In this document: one piece after another, positions 38,048 through 46,566 of the stretch
Numbering within the stretch: the first letter of the stretch is position 1
Layout: each line of letters starts with the position of its first letter
From: Rhodoflexus caldus
GTDB taxonomy: Bacteria; Bacteroidota; Bacteroidia; Cytophagales; Thermoflexibacteraceae
Assembly: GCF_021206925.1 (NCBI RefSeq)
Contig: NZ_JAJPRF010000004.1
Coordinates: 276,453-340,452, forward strand
Length of the DNA stretch: 64,000 bases
Direction: 5' to 3'
Made by a program: the position numbers and the translations under genes
Notes under the pieces: model-generated
Told to the model about the DNA's origin: nothing
Seen by the model: only the letters and a program-made list of their open reading frames with translations
Database searches by the model: none

Positions 38048-38782
38048 TTAACCGTGTATCTGTTCTTCTGTTATCAGGTGCATTTGGAACAAATTGGCCA
38101 AATGGCGGCGCATTTTTGCAGCCACTTCTTCCATCGGAACGGGATGCCCCAACTCTGCCTGCAAGGATGTTACTGCTTTGTCGCTGATGCCGCAGGGCAC
38201 AATGTAGCCGAAATAGTCAAGATTGGTATTGACATTGAGCGCAAAGCCGTGCATGGTTACCCAGCGACTGGTTTTCACACCAATGGCACATATTTTCCGC
38301 GGGTTAATCTGTGCTTCGTGGTCTATCCAAACGCCTGTGAGTTTGTCTATCCTGCCTGCCTGTATGCCATATTCTGCCAGCGTGAGGATGACGGCTTCCT
38401 CAATCAGGCGTAGATATTGGTGAATATCGGTAAAAAAATTTTCCAAATCTAAAATGGGATAGCCTACCAACTGCCCCGGCCCGTGGTAGGTGATGTCCCC
38501 CCCGCGATTGATGCGGAAAAAAGAAGCACCTACCTCGGCCAGCCGCTCTTCATTGAGCAGCAAATGAGTGTCTTTACCGCTTTTTCCTAAGGTGTAAACG
38601 TGCGGATGTTCGCAAAAAAGCAGGTAGTTATCGGTCGGGATGTGGCGATTTTCTGCACGTGCAGCAATTTTTTTAGCTACTACCGACTGAAAAATTTGCT
38701 CCTGATAGTCCCATGCTTCGCGGTAGGGCATCATCCCCAGCCAGCGATACAGGACTTCTTTATTGGGGTTGGGGTAAGTCAT
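38048..38782 (-). CDS. lipB: Octanoyltransferase LipB
   Basis: The 244-residue protein has the LipB motifs RGGDITYHGPGQLVGYPIL near residue 95, the HGFALNVN strand and the catalytic Cys/Lys pair in VPCGISDKAVTSL. It transfers octanoate from acyl carrier protein to lipoyl domains, feeding enzymes such as the 2-oxoacid dehydrogenase. It starts 3 bp past the ppk stop, so it is translationally linked to ppk. Confidence 0.93.
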   Translation of the reverse strand: MTYPNPNKEVLYRWLGMMPYREAWDYQEQIFQSVVAKKIAARAENRHIPTDNYLLFCEHPHVYTLGKSGKDTHLLLNEERLAEVGASFFRINRGGDITYHGPGQLVGYPILDLENFFTDIHQYLRLIEEAVILTLAEYGIQAGRIDKLTGVWIDHEAQINPRKICAIGVKTSRWVTMHGFALNVNTNLDYFGYIVPCGISDKAVTSLQAELGHPVPMEEVAAKMRRHLANLFQMHLITEEQIHG

Positions 38783-38785
38783 TGT

Positions 38786-40912
38786 TTACTCCTGCGGATA
38801 CTTGTTTTTCAGGTATTCGTAAAAGGCGATTTGCGCACGCACCGGCTTGCCTTTGCGCTTCACATATTTGTTACTGAAGCGGGCATCTACTATGCGGCTC
38901 TTCTGGTTGTCGTTCAACTGAATGTTCAGCATATCCAGCACCTCCTGTTTCAGAGATTCATCCTTGATGGGGAATGCCACTTCCACGCGGTCGCTCAGGT
39001 TGCGCGTCATAAAGTCGGCCGATGAGCAGTAGAGTAGCCGCTTGCCGCCGTGATAGAAGTAGTAGCAGCGGGCATGTTCCAGAAAACGGTCAACAATGCT
39101 GATAATGCGGATGTTTTCGCTTTGGCCTTTTACCCCCGGTTTGATACAGCAGATGCCGCGGATAATCATGTCAATCTGTACGCCCGCATTGCTGGCTTCG
39201 TAGAGTTTTTCAATTATCTCGCGGTCTTGTATGCTATTCATTTTCAACAGGATATATCCTTTTTCGCCGGAGCGTACCGCGTCAATTTCCGCCTGAATGA
39301 GTTGGTAGAGTTGTTTGCGCATAGAGTAAGGCGCAATCAGCAACTCTTTGGACTCAATGCGCTCTGTTTTGCGGCGCAGAAAGTCGTAGTGTGTCAGCAA
39401 CTCATCGGTCAGTTGGGGGTCGGCAGTGAATAGCCCGACATCGCCGTACACACGTGCCGTTTTTTCGTTGAAATTACCTGTGCCAAAATAGGCATAGCGC
39501 TTTTGTACGCCATGGTGGCGGTAAGTAACCACACAGGTTTTGGAGTGTACTTTCAGGCCGGGGATGCTGTACAGTACTTTGGCACCTGCCCGCACCAGTT
39601 CGTTGCTCCATTTAATATTATTTTCTTCGTCAAAGCGGGCTTTTACTTCTATAAATACGGTTACTTCTTTGCCGGCTTTGGCAGCGTGAATCAATGCACT
39701 CACTACTTTGGAGTTGCCCACTGCCACCCGATACAGCGAAATGCGAATTTTGCTGACGTGCGGATTTTCGGCAGCCTCCCAAAGGAATCGGCTCAGGTAG
39801 TCGTAGGTTTGATACGGGAAGTGAATCAGCCAATCGCGCTTCTCTATGGCCTCAAAAATGCTGGGTGCATCGTCTAATTCTTTGATGCGCAGCGCCGGCA
39901 GCGGTTCGTTTTCCAATTCGGGAGAAAACGGATTGGGGAAATTCATCAAATCTCTGAAATTGTGGTAGCGCCCGCCCGCAACAAGGTCAGCATCGGTTAG
40001 CCCCAGTGCTTTTTTCAGGGCACGCAAGAAATCATCAGGCATTCGGCTGTCATACAGGAAGCGCGAAGGCACGCCCAAGTTGCGCTTGGCAAGGCTTTTT
40101 TTGATTTTATCTACCAAATTGCCCGTATGTTCGTCATAAATGTAAAGTTCTGCATCGCGGGTCATTTTGATAGAATAGACCTCATCGGGGCTGACCTTAG
40201 GAAACAATTGATGGATGAACAGGCGAATTACATCATCCAAACTGATGATATAGTAACGGTCGCCTATTTCGGGCATCAATAAAAAACGCGGCAGTGCATT
40301 GGTCGGAATTTCAATCAGCGCATACACATAGTCGCCTTCGTTGTCAGGAAAGCGGACAGCATGGTAAATCATGTCGCTTTGCAGAAAGACCACACCTACG
40401 TTTTCGTGGATGTAGGTAGGGTTCATCAGCGGCATGACGTAGGTATAGAAGTACTCTTTAAGAAACTCGTGCTGGTCTTGGTTGACGTCTTCGTTGCCGA
40501 TAAAGTAAATTCCGTGCTGTTTCAGCTCTTCGGTTAGGTCGCGGAACAGTTGCAGGTACTCGGCGCGCTGCTTTTGCACAATGCGCTTTACCTGTTGCAA
40601 AATTTTGGCAGGGTCAAAATAGAGTCGTTTCTGTGTTTTCTTTTTCAAAGTAGCCAGCCCGCGCAGATAGGCAACGCGAACTTTGAAAAACTCATCCATA
40701 TTGGATGAGTAGATGGCCAGAAATTTAATTCGCTCATACAGTGGCACGGTGGGGTCTTTGGCCTCCTGCAATACCCTGTAATTAAATGCCAACCAACTTA
40801 CATCTCGGTCGTTAAAATCATAAGCGGGCATTTGTGGCATATCCTCTGCCGGTAAGGGGGGTAATACACCTGCGGGCAGAGGTTCAGGGATGCTATTTTC
40901 AGGGCTTATCAT
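38786..40912 (-). CDS. ppk1: Polyphosphate kinase 1
   Basis: The 708-residue protein has the PPK1 layout: an N-domain (FNDRDVSWLAFNYRVLQEA), head domain, and two PLD-like C-domains. The autophosphorylated His lies in GLKVHSKTCVV, and KMNSIQDREIIEKLYEAS is typical of the first C-domain. It makes polyphosphate from ATP. The gene is downstream of prs (81-bp gap) and directly upstream of lipB. Confidence 0.95.
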   Translation of the reverse strand: MISPENSIPEPLPAGVLPPLPAEDMPQMPAYDFNDRDVSWLAFNYRVLQEAKDPTVPLYERIKFLAIYSSNMDEFFKVRVAYLRGLATLKKKTQKRLYFDPAKILQQVKRIVQKQRAEYLQLFRDLTEELKQHGIYFIGNEDVNQDQHEFLKEYFYTYVMPLMNPTYIHENVGVVFLQSDMIYHAVRFPDNEGDYVYALIEIPTNALPRFLLMPEIGDRYYIISLDDVIRLFIHQLFPKVSPDEVYSIKMTRDAELYIYDEHTGNLVDKIKKSLAKRNLGVPSRFLYDSRMPDDFLRALKKALGLTDADLVAGGRYHNFRDLMNFPNPFSPELENEPLPALRIKELDDAPSIFEAIEKRDWLIHFPYQTYDYLSRFLWEAAENPHVSKIRISLYRVAVGNSKVVSALIHAAKAGKEVTVFIEVKARFDEENNIKWSNELVRAGAKVLYSIPGLKVHSKTCVVTYRHHGVQKRYAYFGTGNFNEKTARVYGDVGLFTADPQLTDELLTHYDFLRRKTERIESKELLIAPYSMRKQLYQLIQAEIDAVRSGEKGYILLKMNSIQDREIIEKLYEASNAGVQIDMIIRGICCIKPGVKGQSENIRIISIVDRFLEHARCYYFYHGGKRLLYCSSADFMTRNLSDRVEVAFPIKDESLKQEVLDMLNIQLNDNQKSRIVDARFSNKYVKRKGKPVRAQIAFYEYLKNKYPQE

Positions 40913-40993
40913 ACGTACAAACTCGTTTTAATAATCATACCATTGGGTTTGGCCGTCGGCCACACCCTGCACATTTCCGACACATCAGTTTTA

Positions 40994-41938
40994 CTAAAAT
41001 TGCGGCCGCCCCAGCGAAGCAAGTGTTTCGTCTATCAGACCGGCTACACTGACCAAATGTACGAACTCGCCGGCGAATTGCAAAGCATTGGGGTGTGTGT
41101 CGGTTACAACAATACGTTCAATCAGTTCGGATTGTTGTAGGCGGCTTACGGCATTGCTGCTGAAAAGGCCGTGTGTGGCAATCACAAAAATGCGGTCGGC
41201 ACCTGCTTCCTTGTAGGCTTTGGCAGCCTGAATCAGGGAGCCGCCCGTGCGAATCATATCGTCGTAAATGACCACGTCTTTGCCTTTTACATCGGCATTT
41301 ACGCCTGTGAGGTGGGTTTCCGTGCCGCTTATGCGTTTTTTATAGACAAACGCTGCCGAAACCTGCATGTCGTTGGCAAGCGATTCTACCCACTTGGCAC
41401 GCCCCGCATCGGTAGATGCCAGAATGAAATCTTCACCGGCCAACTCTTTGGCGGCTTTGATAATCAGCGGCTTGGCGTAAAGGTGCATGGTGCGGATACC
41501 GCCCTCAAAATAGTGGGAAATACCCTCGGCGTGCAGGTCTATGCAAATCACGCGGTTGCCGAAGTAGGCCTGCGGCACCGAAGACAGCAAGCGGGCGCGG
41601 GTTTTGGCCGTTACAATTTCACCGACTTTTGTGCTGCGTTCCATGGTGGCATAACCATAGAACGGAATAATAATGTTCAGTTTGCGCACGCCGTATTCTA
41701 CCAGTCCGCAGGCAATATCATACAATTCCAGCGTTTCGGTATCGGAAATGGTGCCGCCAATGAGTACCGCTTCTTTGTACTCCACATAGGACAGGATGCG
41801 GTAATAGTGCTCTCCGTCGGGGAAAGTGTTGGTTTCCAGCTCGCCTTCTTCGTATTGCCCCGATGCCAGCAGGTTGCAACGAAGGTGGCTATAGCTGCGC
41901 GTAGCGAACAGTATCATGCGGTCGTGTATCGGATTCAT
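40994..41938 (-). CDS. Divergent ribose-phosphate pyrophosphokinase
   Basis: The 314-residue protein has the Prs layout: N-terminal loop FPDGEHYYRI (usually FSDGE), IDLHAEGISHYF (usually DLHADQIQGFF, the His kept), ASTDAGRAKW (usually SPDAGGVKR) and the PRPP loop VVIYDDMIRTGGS (usually VVDDMIDTGGT). It very likely makes PRPP from ribose 5-phosphate and ATP. Its divergence suggests a second paralog rather than the main housekeeping copy. A near-ideal promoter lies at 41959. Confidence 0.82.
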   Translation of the reverse strand: MNPIHDRMILFATRSYSHLRCNLLASGQYEEGELETNTFPDGEHYYRILSYVEYKEAVLIGGTISDTETLELYDIACGLVEYGVRKLNIIIPFYGYATMERSTKVGEIVTAKTRARLLSSVPQAYFGNRVICIDLHAEGISHYFEGGIRTMHLYAKPLIIKAAKELAGEDFILASTDAGRAKWVESLANDMQVSAAFVYKKRISGTETHLTGVNADVKGKDVVIYDDMIRTGGSLIQAAKAYKEAGADRIFVIATHGLFSSNAVSRLQQSELIERIVVTDTHPNALQFAGEFVHLVSVAGLIDETLASLGRPQF

Positions 41939-41958
41939 CGTTGTCAGTCAGTTTTGTA

Positions 41959-41991
41959 CAAATGTAAAACAACGGAAGTACTTTCCGCAAA
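41959..41991 (-). promoter_or_regulatory. Bacteroidota-type promoter for prs
   Basis: On the minus strand, a -33 TTTG at 41988-41991 and a -7 TACATTTG at 41959-41966 are separated by 21 bp. Both elements match the consensus exactly. The -7 box ends 20 bp before the prs ATG, which gives a short leader. Confidence 0.7.
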
Positions 41992-42057
41992 ATGTGAAGA
42001 TTTGCCGCAAATTTGCCCGCAGAGGCAAACTCTACGGGCAACCAATGAATAGTGCAG

Positions 42058-42543
42058 CTATTGCACCAAACGATTGTTAATCAACTTAGCCCATCGCTGT
42101 GCCAATGACTCTTCATTGCCCAACTGCTCACGGATGGAGCGGTTGTAAAATTCCAGAAAAGCAGATGGATGCCCTTGTTTGGCATGTAACTGCAAACCTA
42201 TCTGCGCGATTACCTGATAGCTGCCCGATGAGCCGCTAACCACTTCGCGTCTGACCACACACTCGCATAAGCGCATATCGGATAAGGTGATTACCTGATA
42301 CGCATCGCTGCCTGTCTGTGTATGTTGCAGAAAAAATAAATATTTCGCCTGCGTATCTATGCCTATGGCAATATAATCGTCGTAGGCATATTCGCCTATT
42401 TGCGTGTGATAATCGGCAGCTATGCGGTTCAATGCTGCACGCAAGCGGGCTGCATGGGCTCTTCGGCCATTTGCAGCTGCAATAAGAGGGGTCATCACGA
42501 CAGCCAAAGCTATCGCGCTGATAATAAAAATTCCTGTGTCCAC
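42058..42543 (-). CDS. Single-pass membrane protein of unknown function
   Basis: The 161-residue protein starts at a GTG with one N-terminal hydrophobic helix (about residues 4-24), followed by a soluble domain with YDDYIAIGIDTQAKYLFFLQ and DMRLCECVV. I recognise no family. The start codon is GTG because no ATG upstream fits. It may be monocistronic. Confidence 0.6.
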   Translation of the reverse strand: MDTGIFIISAIALAVVMTPLIAAANGRRAHAARLRAALNRIAADYHTQIGEYAYDDYIAIGIDTQAKYLFFLQHTQTGSDAYQVITLSDMRLCECVVRREVVSGSSGSYQVIAQIGLQLHAKQGHPSAFLEFYNRSIREQLGNEESLAQRWAKLINNRLVQ

Positions 42544-42639
42544 GAGATGTTTTTGTAAAATAATAGTTGATGATGTAAAAAAATAATGCGCATTTTGGCA
42601 ACTACAGCCGAATGATTACAGGCTGCTGCCAAACATCAA

Positions 42640-43014
42640 CTACCAGAAATAGTGGGCAGGGAAAATAGCGTATTGGCGGGGAGGGCGTATGAAAACATTT
42701 TTTGATGCCGCTGAAGATTGTGCGGACATATCATCAAAAAAGAACGCCTGCCAATGGGGAAGAACTGCCTGTAAGTTTTTCAGCAAACCACCTGACGCAG
42801 GAGACGGGGCGGAGTCTTTCAGTTGATTGCCGAGTTGCTCTGCCTGTGGCAGGTTTGCCTGAAAATCAAAGCCTGTTTCCGATACAATGCCTGCCTGATG
42901 TGCCTTGTGTGTGCTTACTTGGTAAACAGCACGGGCATTGGTCATTCCTGCGACAAAGCAACAGAACATTGCCGCCGTAATAATCAGATGCCGAAAGACG
43001 TAATAAACTTGCAA
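42640..43014 (-). CDS. Possible secreted hypothetical protein
   Basis: The 124-residue frame starts at TTG and gives a hydrophobic N-terminus (LIITAAMFCCFVAGM) that could be a signal peptide, then a polar segment without recognisable domain. An internal ATG (42969) would remove much of the signal. No family is recognised, and low complexity makes it uncertain that it is a real gene. Confidence 0.35.
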   Translation of the reverse strand: MQVYYVFRHLIITAAMFCCFVAGMTNARAVYQVSTHKAHQAGIVSETGFDFQANLPQAEQLGNQLKDSAPSPASGGLLKNLQAVLPHWQAFFFDDMSAQSSAASKNVFIRPPRQYAIFPAHYFW

Positions 43015-43070
43015 GGGAAACAGAATAAAATCAGCAGTTCAAGACAGTATCAATAGATGTTACGAAAAAC

Positions 43071-43100
43071 AGCACCCGAAAGTTGTGGCTTTGGGGTGCT
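43071..43100 (-). terminator. Terminator after the aminotransferase gene
   Basis: On the minus strand a 12-bp stem with one mismatch (AGCACCCCAAAG / CTTTCGGGTGCT) is followed by GTTTTTCG. It lies 62 bp past the stop of the aminotransferase gene. Confidence 0.8.
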
Positions 43101-43161
43101 GTGCAAAATAATTTTAGCGTGAAAAATCGCTCATGTGGCGGGCAATCCCTGTAATCGGATT

Positions 43162-44265
43162 TTATCCGCGCATGGTTCTCAAAATATCCACAAATTGCCG
43201 CATTTCTTCGGGCGTTCCCATGCTGACACGGCACCAGCGTTGGCCGTAGTCATTCACTTCGCGGAGAATTACTTTGCGCGCCTGCATATCTTGTACATAC
43301 GTTTTTGCAAAGCCATCCAACGAAAAATACACCAAATTGGCGTATGACGGGATGTAGCGGATATTGGCTTCTTTCAGATAGCTGTACAGCACTTGCTGGC
43401 TTTCCTTGTTTTTCTCAACCGACATGCGGACAAATGCTTGGTCTTCAAGCGCTGCCGCTGCGGCTGCCTGCCCCGGCTGGCTGATGGTGATACCCGGACG
43501 GGATACTAATGCTGCCATTTTCTTCACCGTATCGGCGTGAGCAATGGCATAACCGATTCGCATACCTGCCAGTCCGTAAACCTTTGAAAATGAACGGATA
43601 ATCACCACATTAGGATTGGTTGCCGTCATCGGAATCAGCGAAGGCGCATCAATAAAATCATGGTAAACCTCATCTACTACAACCACGGTGCGCTTTGAGA
43701 TTTCCCTGACAAAACCATGCAGTGCGTCTATTTCTAACTTTGTGCCTGTCGGATTGTTGGGGTTGCAGACATAAACCGCGGCCGTTTCAGCCGTAACGGC
43801 AGCCGCCATTTTATTCAGGTCAATTACTTTTTCCGCCGTTAGTGGAATATCTATTCGCTTGACACCCAACCGCTCTGCCACATCGGGAAAAACGTTGAAT
43901 GTAGGTTTCGCCGTTACAATGTTTTGCGATGTATGACGTGCAAAGGCAATGGCTGCCAGCGCCAATGCTTCCGAACTGCCCGCGGTGATACAAACCTGCT
44001 CGGCGGCAACCTGATGATGGGCGGCAATTTTTTGGGTCAGCAAATCAAAGTTGGGGTAGCGATTGCACTCTTTCAGGGCAGTCTGCATAGCTTCCATAGC
44101 CTTTGCCGATGTGCCGTAGGGGTTTTCGTTAGAGCCAAGCCTGAGCAAATCTTTGGGCAAATCGGAAAACGGTTGATAACAACCCGTTTGCATGGCATAG
44201 GCCGTACCTGTGTAAGCACTTGCTGTCAATAGTGCGCTGATTTTGAGCCAGTTTCTTCTGTTCAT
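43162..44265 (-). CDS. Tat-exported HisC-like aminotransferase
   Basis: The 367-residue protein is a fold-type I PLP aminotransferase of the histidinol-phosphate type: NENPYGTS near the start, CNPNNPTGT, VDEVYHDF and the PLP lysine in SFSKVYGLAGMRIGYA. Unusually it begins MNRRNWLKISALL, a twin-arginine (RRxWLK) motif followed by a hydrophobic stretch and an AYA cleavage site. Export to the periplasm after cofactor loading is therefore likely. Similar Tat-exported members exist in Bacteroidota, but the substrate is not known. It is not in a his operon. Confidence 0.85.
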   Translation of the reverse strand: MNRRNWLKISALLTASAYTGTAYAMQTGCYQPFSDLPKDLLRLGSNENPYGTSAKAMEAMQTALKECNRYPNFDLLTQKIAAHHQVAAEQVCITAGSSEALALAAIAFARHTSQNIVTAKPTFNVFPDVAERLGVKRIDIPLTAEKVIDLNKMAAAVTAETAAVYVCNPNNPTGTKLEIDALHGFVREISKRTVVVVDEVYHDFIDAPSLIPMTATNPNVVIIRSFSKVYGLAGMRIGYAIAHADTVKKMAALVSRPGITISQPGQAAAAAALEDQAFVRMSVEKNKESQQVLYSYLKEANIRYIPSYANLVYFSLDGFAKTYVQDMQARKVILREVNDYGQRWCRVSMGTPEEMRQFVDILRTMRG

Positions 44266-44354
44266 ATTGAGAGGTGTTTAGGTCATTCAAGCCATACTTT
44301 CATACTAAATGAACGCGAGTTGCGCAATTAAATATTTGAAAAATCCAATTTCTG

Positions 44355-44570
44355 TCAGGGGTGCAAAATCCTTGAAGGCCGGCAGGCTATCAAATAAGTA
44401 TAAGCAATCAGTCCACTTAACAGGTTGATAAACATACCCGAGTGGGAACGATGTCCGGTATGGTCAATATCTGCCTGAAAGGACAACCAACCAAAGACTG
44501 TTTCAATGATGCTTTTTTGAGAAAGTATTTCTCTTGTGCCGAATATAGTACTTTTTTCTTGACTTGTCCA
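44355..44570 (-). pseudogene. 3' remnant of an IS982-family transposase
   Basis: The minus-strand frame of 72 codons reads SIIETVFGWLSFQADIDHTG followed by a GHRSHSGMFINLLSGLIAYTY-like end broken here for length (residues 40-60). This matches the C-terminal IETxFxxLK-IEHTRHRS-LIAYSF region of IS982 transposases. The first two thirds of the gene, including the catalytic DDE start, are missing. It is abutted by the IS1634-like remnant. Confidence 0.75.
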
Positions 44571-44572
44571 AT

Positions 44573-44583
44573 TTAGTGCGGTC
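44573..44583 (+). repeat. 11-bp direct repeat, left copy, beside the IS1634-like remnant
   Basis: TTAGTGCGGTC occurs here and again in the same direction at 45148-45158, on each side of the IS1634-like remnant. It may be a relic of insertion or of recombination between element ends; its length is unusual for a target duplication. Confidence 0.4.
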
Positions 44584-44614
44584 TGATAATAGAGGCTACC
44601 TGATTTTTGAGATA

Positions 44615-45135
44615 CTACGGGATAGCGGTTCCCATTCCGATTTCTTTTTGGGTGAGTCGGTTGAACAGCCTTGCATCGGTAATCTTTTTGCAGTCGGTCA
44701 AAAAGGCTTTTACGGACACGCCAGTAGCTATTTCAATATGTTTGGATACGGAGTTGGATGGGTTCTTCCTTAAAATGGAAAACGGGGCGCGTTTGTAAGT
44801 CGTGCTTAGCTACCCTGAAAGCCTGCTCAATTTTGTACAGGTCGTGATAACGGTTAATAAGAGTTTGATTATCACTGGCTTGCTATTTAAGGTCGGTATA
44901 GTAGCCGGAAAGCCCTGTGGGGTAACCATGAGTGCGGCCAAGATTTGCGGTTGCCGGGATTTGCTGTCTTTGGAAAATCCTTGTTTGCGCAATTCATCGT
45001 CTTGGAAGGTCTCAAAGTACAGGGGGGTAACGTCGTAGAACCGATGTGTTTGACAATGACACGCCTGCCGTCTTGGTAGCGAAACACCTGAACCGACCGT
45101 AAGTTGCCTGTGTCCTCACAACCCTGATATGTAGC
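44615..45135 (-). pseudogene. Internally deleted IS1634/IS4-like transposase
   Basis: Read on the minus strand, three separate pieces of one transposase are visible. The N-terminal strand is SVQVFRYQDGRRVIVKHIGS (45135 leftward); a middle piece has YFETFQDDELRKQGFSKDSK and PQILAALMVTPQGFP; and the C-terminal piece has NRYHDLYKIEQAFRVAKHDL, LQTRPVFHF and FNRLTQKEIGMG. The pieces are joined by deletions and by frame changes, and a TGA lies inside the last part. This matches the IS1634 group of IS4-type DDE transposases. It is dead. Confidence 0.75.
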
Positions 45136-45147
45136 ATTTTGACTGAC

Positions 45148-45158
45148 TTAGTGCGGTC
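45148..45158 (+). repeat. 11-bp direct repeat, right copy, beside the IS1634-like remnant
   Basis: TTAGTGCGGTC is identical to 44573-44583 and in the same direction. Confidence 0.4.
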
Positions 45159-45238
45159 AAATTAGAAAAAATCTGACGTAAATCACTGATAATCAAATAT
45201 GTTTTTTCATCGTTTTTCAAAGGCGGACAAGTCGGGAG

Positions 45239-45595
45239 TTGGGCAGGTTGCCCGGCTTTGAAAACCGCAAGCCGAAATACGAACAAAACGGCTGTTTTCC
45301 GTTGGTCAGGTTGCACGGTTTCATGCAGCGCATCGCCCGCGTGGATATGGCTGAACTGTTGCGGCAAGCCCCGCCTGTGGTTTTCCCGAAGGCGGTACAG
45401 GGCGGCAAGCGGCAAGGTCGCGACCGCAGCGCGTATGACTTTGCTTTGGCGTGTTTTCTGATTGAACAGGGCAGAACCGATGAGCAGATTCTTGCCGTCT
45501 TGCAACGCAAATCGGAAAAAGCCGGCACCCGCCGCGACGGGCTGCGCTACCTGAAAATGACCATTGCCAAGGCAAGGCAGCGGAAGGGGGGGTGA
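45239..45595 (+). pseudogene. C-terminal fragment resembling a phage/plasmid primase
   Basis: The 118-codon frame has no good start (TTG). Its end, SAYDFALACFLIEQGRTDEQ followed by ILAVLQRKSEKAGTRRDG, YLKMTIAKA, resembles the helical C-terminal tail seen in phage and plasmid primase/replication proteins (DxxxALxxxLxxxGxxDxxI...YLxRTIxxA). The front part has no clear domain. It ends within the left 290-bp direct repeat. I take it as the remnant of an integrated replicative element. Confidence 0.5.
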
Positions 45596-45863
45596 AACAT
45601 CGGGGATGCGGTGCGCCGCGTCCCTAAACTTTTCTGCGCCGCGATGAGTACCTCCACAACAAAGAACTCACGGAATTTACTGACCTTGACGGGGAAGATT
45701 TTGATGAAACATAGGGAAATTGGGAAGCGGTCAAAACAGAAATAAACAAAAGTTCTTCCTCTCAAATAAGCGGTTGATATACAGCAAAATACGGCATTTC
45801 GCCAAAAACAGATTGAAAACTTTCCCAAAATTCGGGGAACGTTTGGAAAGTCTGTGGTATTAA
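45574..45863. repeat. Long direct repeat, copy 1
   Basis: This stretch of about 290 bp reappears at 55692-55979 in the same direction, 10.1 kb away, with only scattered differences and small indels. It contains a hairpin at 45603-45624 with arms GGGATGCGG and CCGCGTCCC, and the start of the primase fragment's last codons. The two copies frame the restriction-modification cluster. Confidence 0.85.
45603..45624. repeat. REP-like palindrome (copy in direct repeat 1)
   Basis: Arms GGGATGCGG and CCGCGTCCC (one G-T pair) enclose TGCG. Its general pattern resembles the RAYT-internal palindrome at 50715 (GRGAC..GG..TGC..CC..GTCYC). It lies within direct repeat 1. Confidence 0.55.
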
Positions 45864-45891
45864 GCCCTGTAAACCACCCAAAACCCGATAT

Positions 45892-46068
45892 ATGCAGACC
45901 TTTGTAGCAACCGTAACCGGCTTTTTGGCGGGCGAATACCTGATTAGCCGTCCGTTGTTTGCCTTGCTTGGAGAAGCAAACGGCAATCTCTACGACCGCC
46001 ACAATTGGTTTTTCCTGTGGTTCGGCAGGAAAGCGGGTATGTTAATTGTGCTTTGGATTGTCAGGTAA
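45892..46068 (+). CDS. Small predicted membrane protein
   Basis: The 58-residue frame starts MQTFVATVTGFLAGEYL and ends MLIVLWIVR, with two hydrophobic segments. It begins with ATG; no ribosome-binding site is clear. Its length and build would fit a holin-like or small mobile-element protein, but I recognise no family. Confidence 0.3.
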   Translation: MQTFVATVTGFLAGEYLISRPLFALLGEANGNLYDRHNWFFLWFGRKAGMLIVLWIVR

Positions 46069-46257
46069 GCCGATTTTATTTCCTAAGCTAAATAATTGAG
46101 CAGTTTAAAACGAGTTTTCAAATTTAGCACAAAGCCCGCTGAGTATTATGCAAAGGCGCTGAGTGTTTTTATGATGAATCTTTTCTTTGTATACACTGCG
46201 GTTAAACCTTTGCACACTCCGCGGTAAAAAAGAACGCGTTAAGCTGCTCACCTGCTT

Positions 46258-46459
46258 AATAAAATATTTCCAAGTTTTAGGGTAAAAGTAGAGAATGCAG
46301 TAGCGGATTGTAAGCATTTTTTGGTGAATCAAATCAGAAGCAGAGTGAAGCAAAAAAAGCAGATATTAGAAAATTTTGAGTTAAGTCCATGCTTGTTATA
46401 ACAATAAATTAAAAATTTCAATCAGCTGATTATCAGCGTTTTAATTCCCAAAAAGCATG
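46258..46459 (+). pseudogene. 3' remnant of an IS5-like transposase (same family as 56098)
   Basis: The plus strand reads NKIFPSFRVKVENAVADCKH then FLVNQIRSRVKQKKQILENF, nearly the same as the C-terminus of the transposase at 56098 on the other strand. A frame change follows, then HACYNNKLKISIS. The non-coding end (GATTATCAG... CCAAAAAG) also matches the 3' end of that element. Only the last 200 bp of the element remain. Confidence 0.75.
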
Positions 46460-46566
46460 GTGAGGTTGTCTTTATGCGTTGGTTTGCAAGCTCTTTGACA
46501 AATCTTTGGTCTGTGCTTAGGCTTGTGCGGCTTGCAAATGTGTTTGCTTTTATCGTGGGCTTTATT

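Noticed and set aside
44266..44354. Gene or signal between the aminotransferase and the IS982 remnant
   Set aside because: Nothing beyond AT-rich non-coding sequence was seen.
45116..45575. Minus-strand frames opposite the primase-like fragment
   Set aside because: They have no recognisable domain and the plus frame has a primase-like tail.
45547..46002. Minus-strand frame of about 151 codons across direct repeat 1
   Set aside because: Its matching part in repeat 2 is only DNA-level repetition; no protein family is visible and the frame is not kept across the copies.
46460..46566. A fifth attC-like site left of the YgjP-like gene
   Set aside because: The stretch has GC-rich words but no inverted arms or GTTRRRY core.
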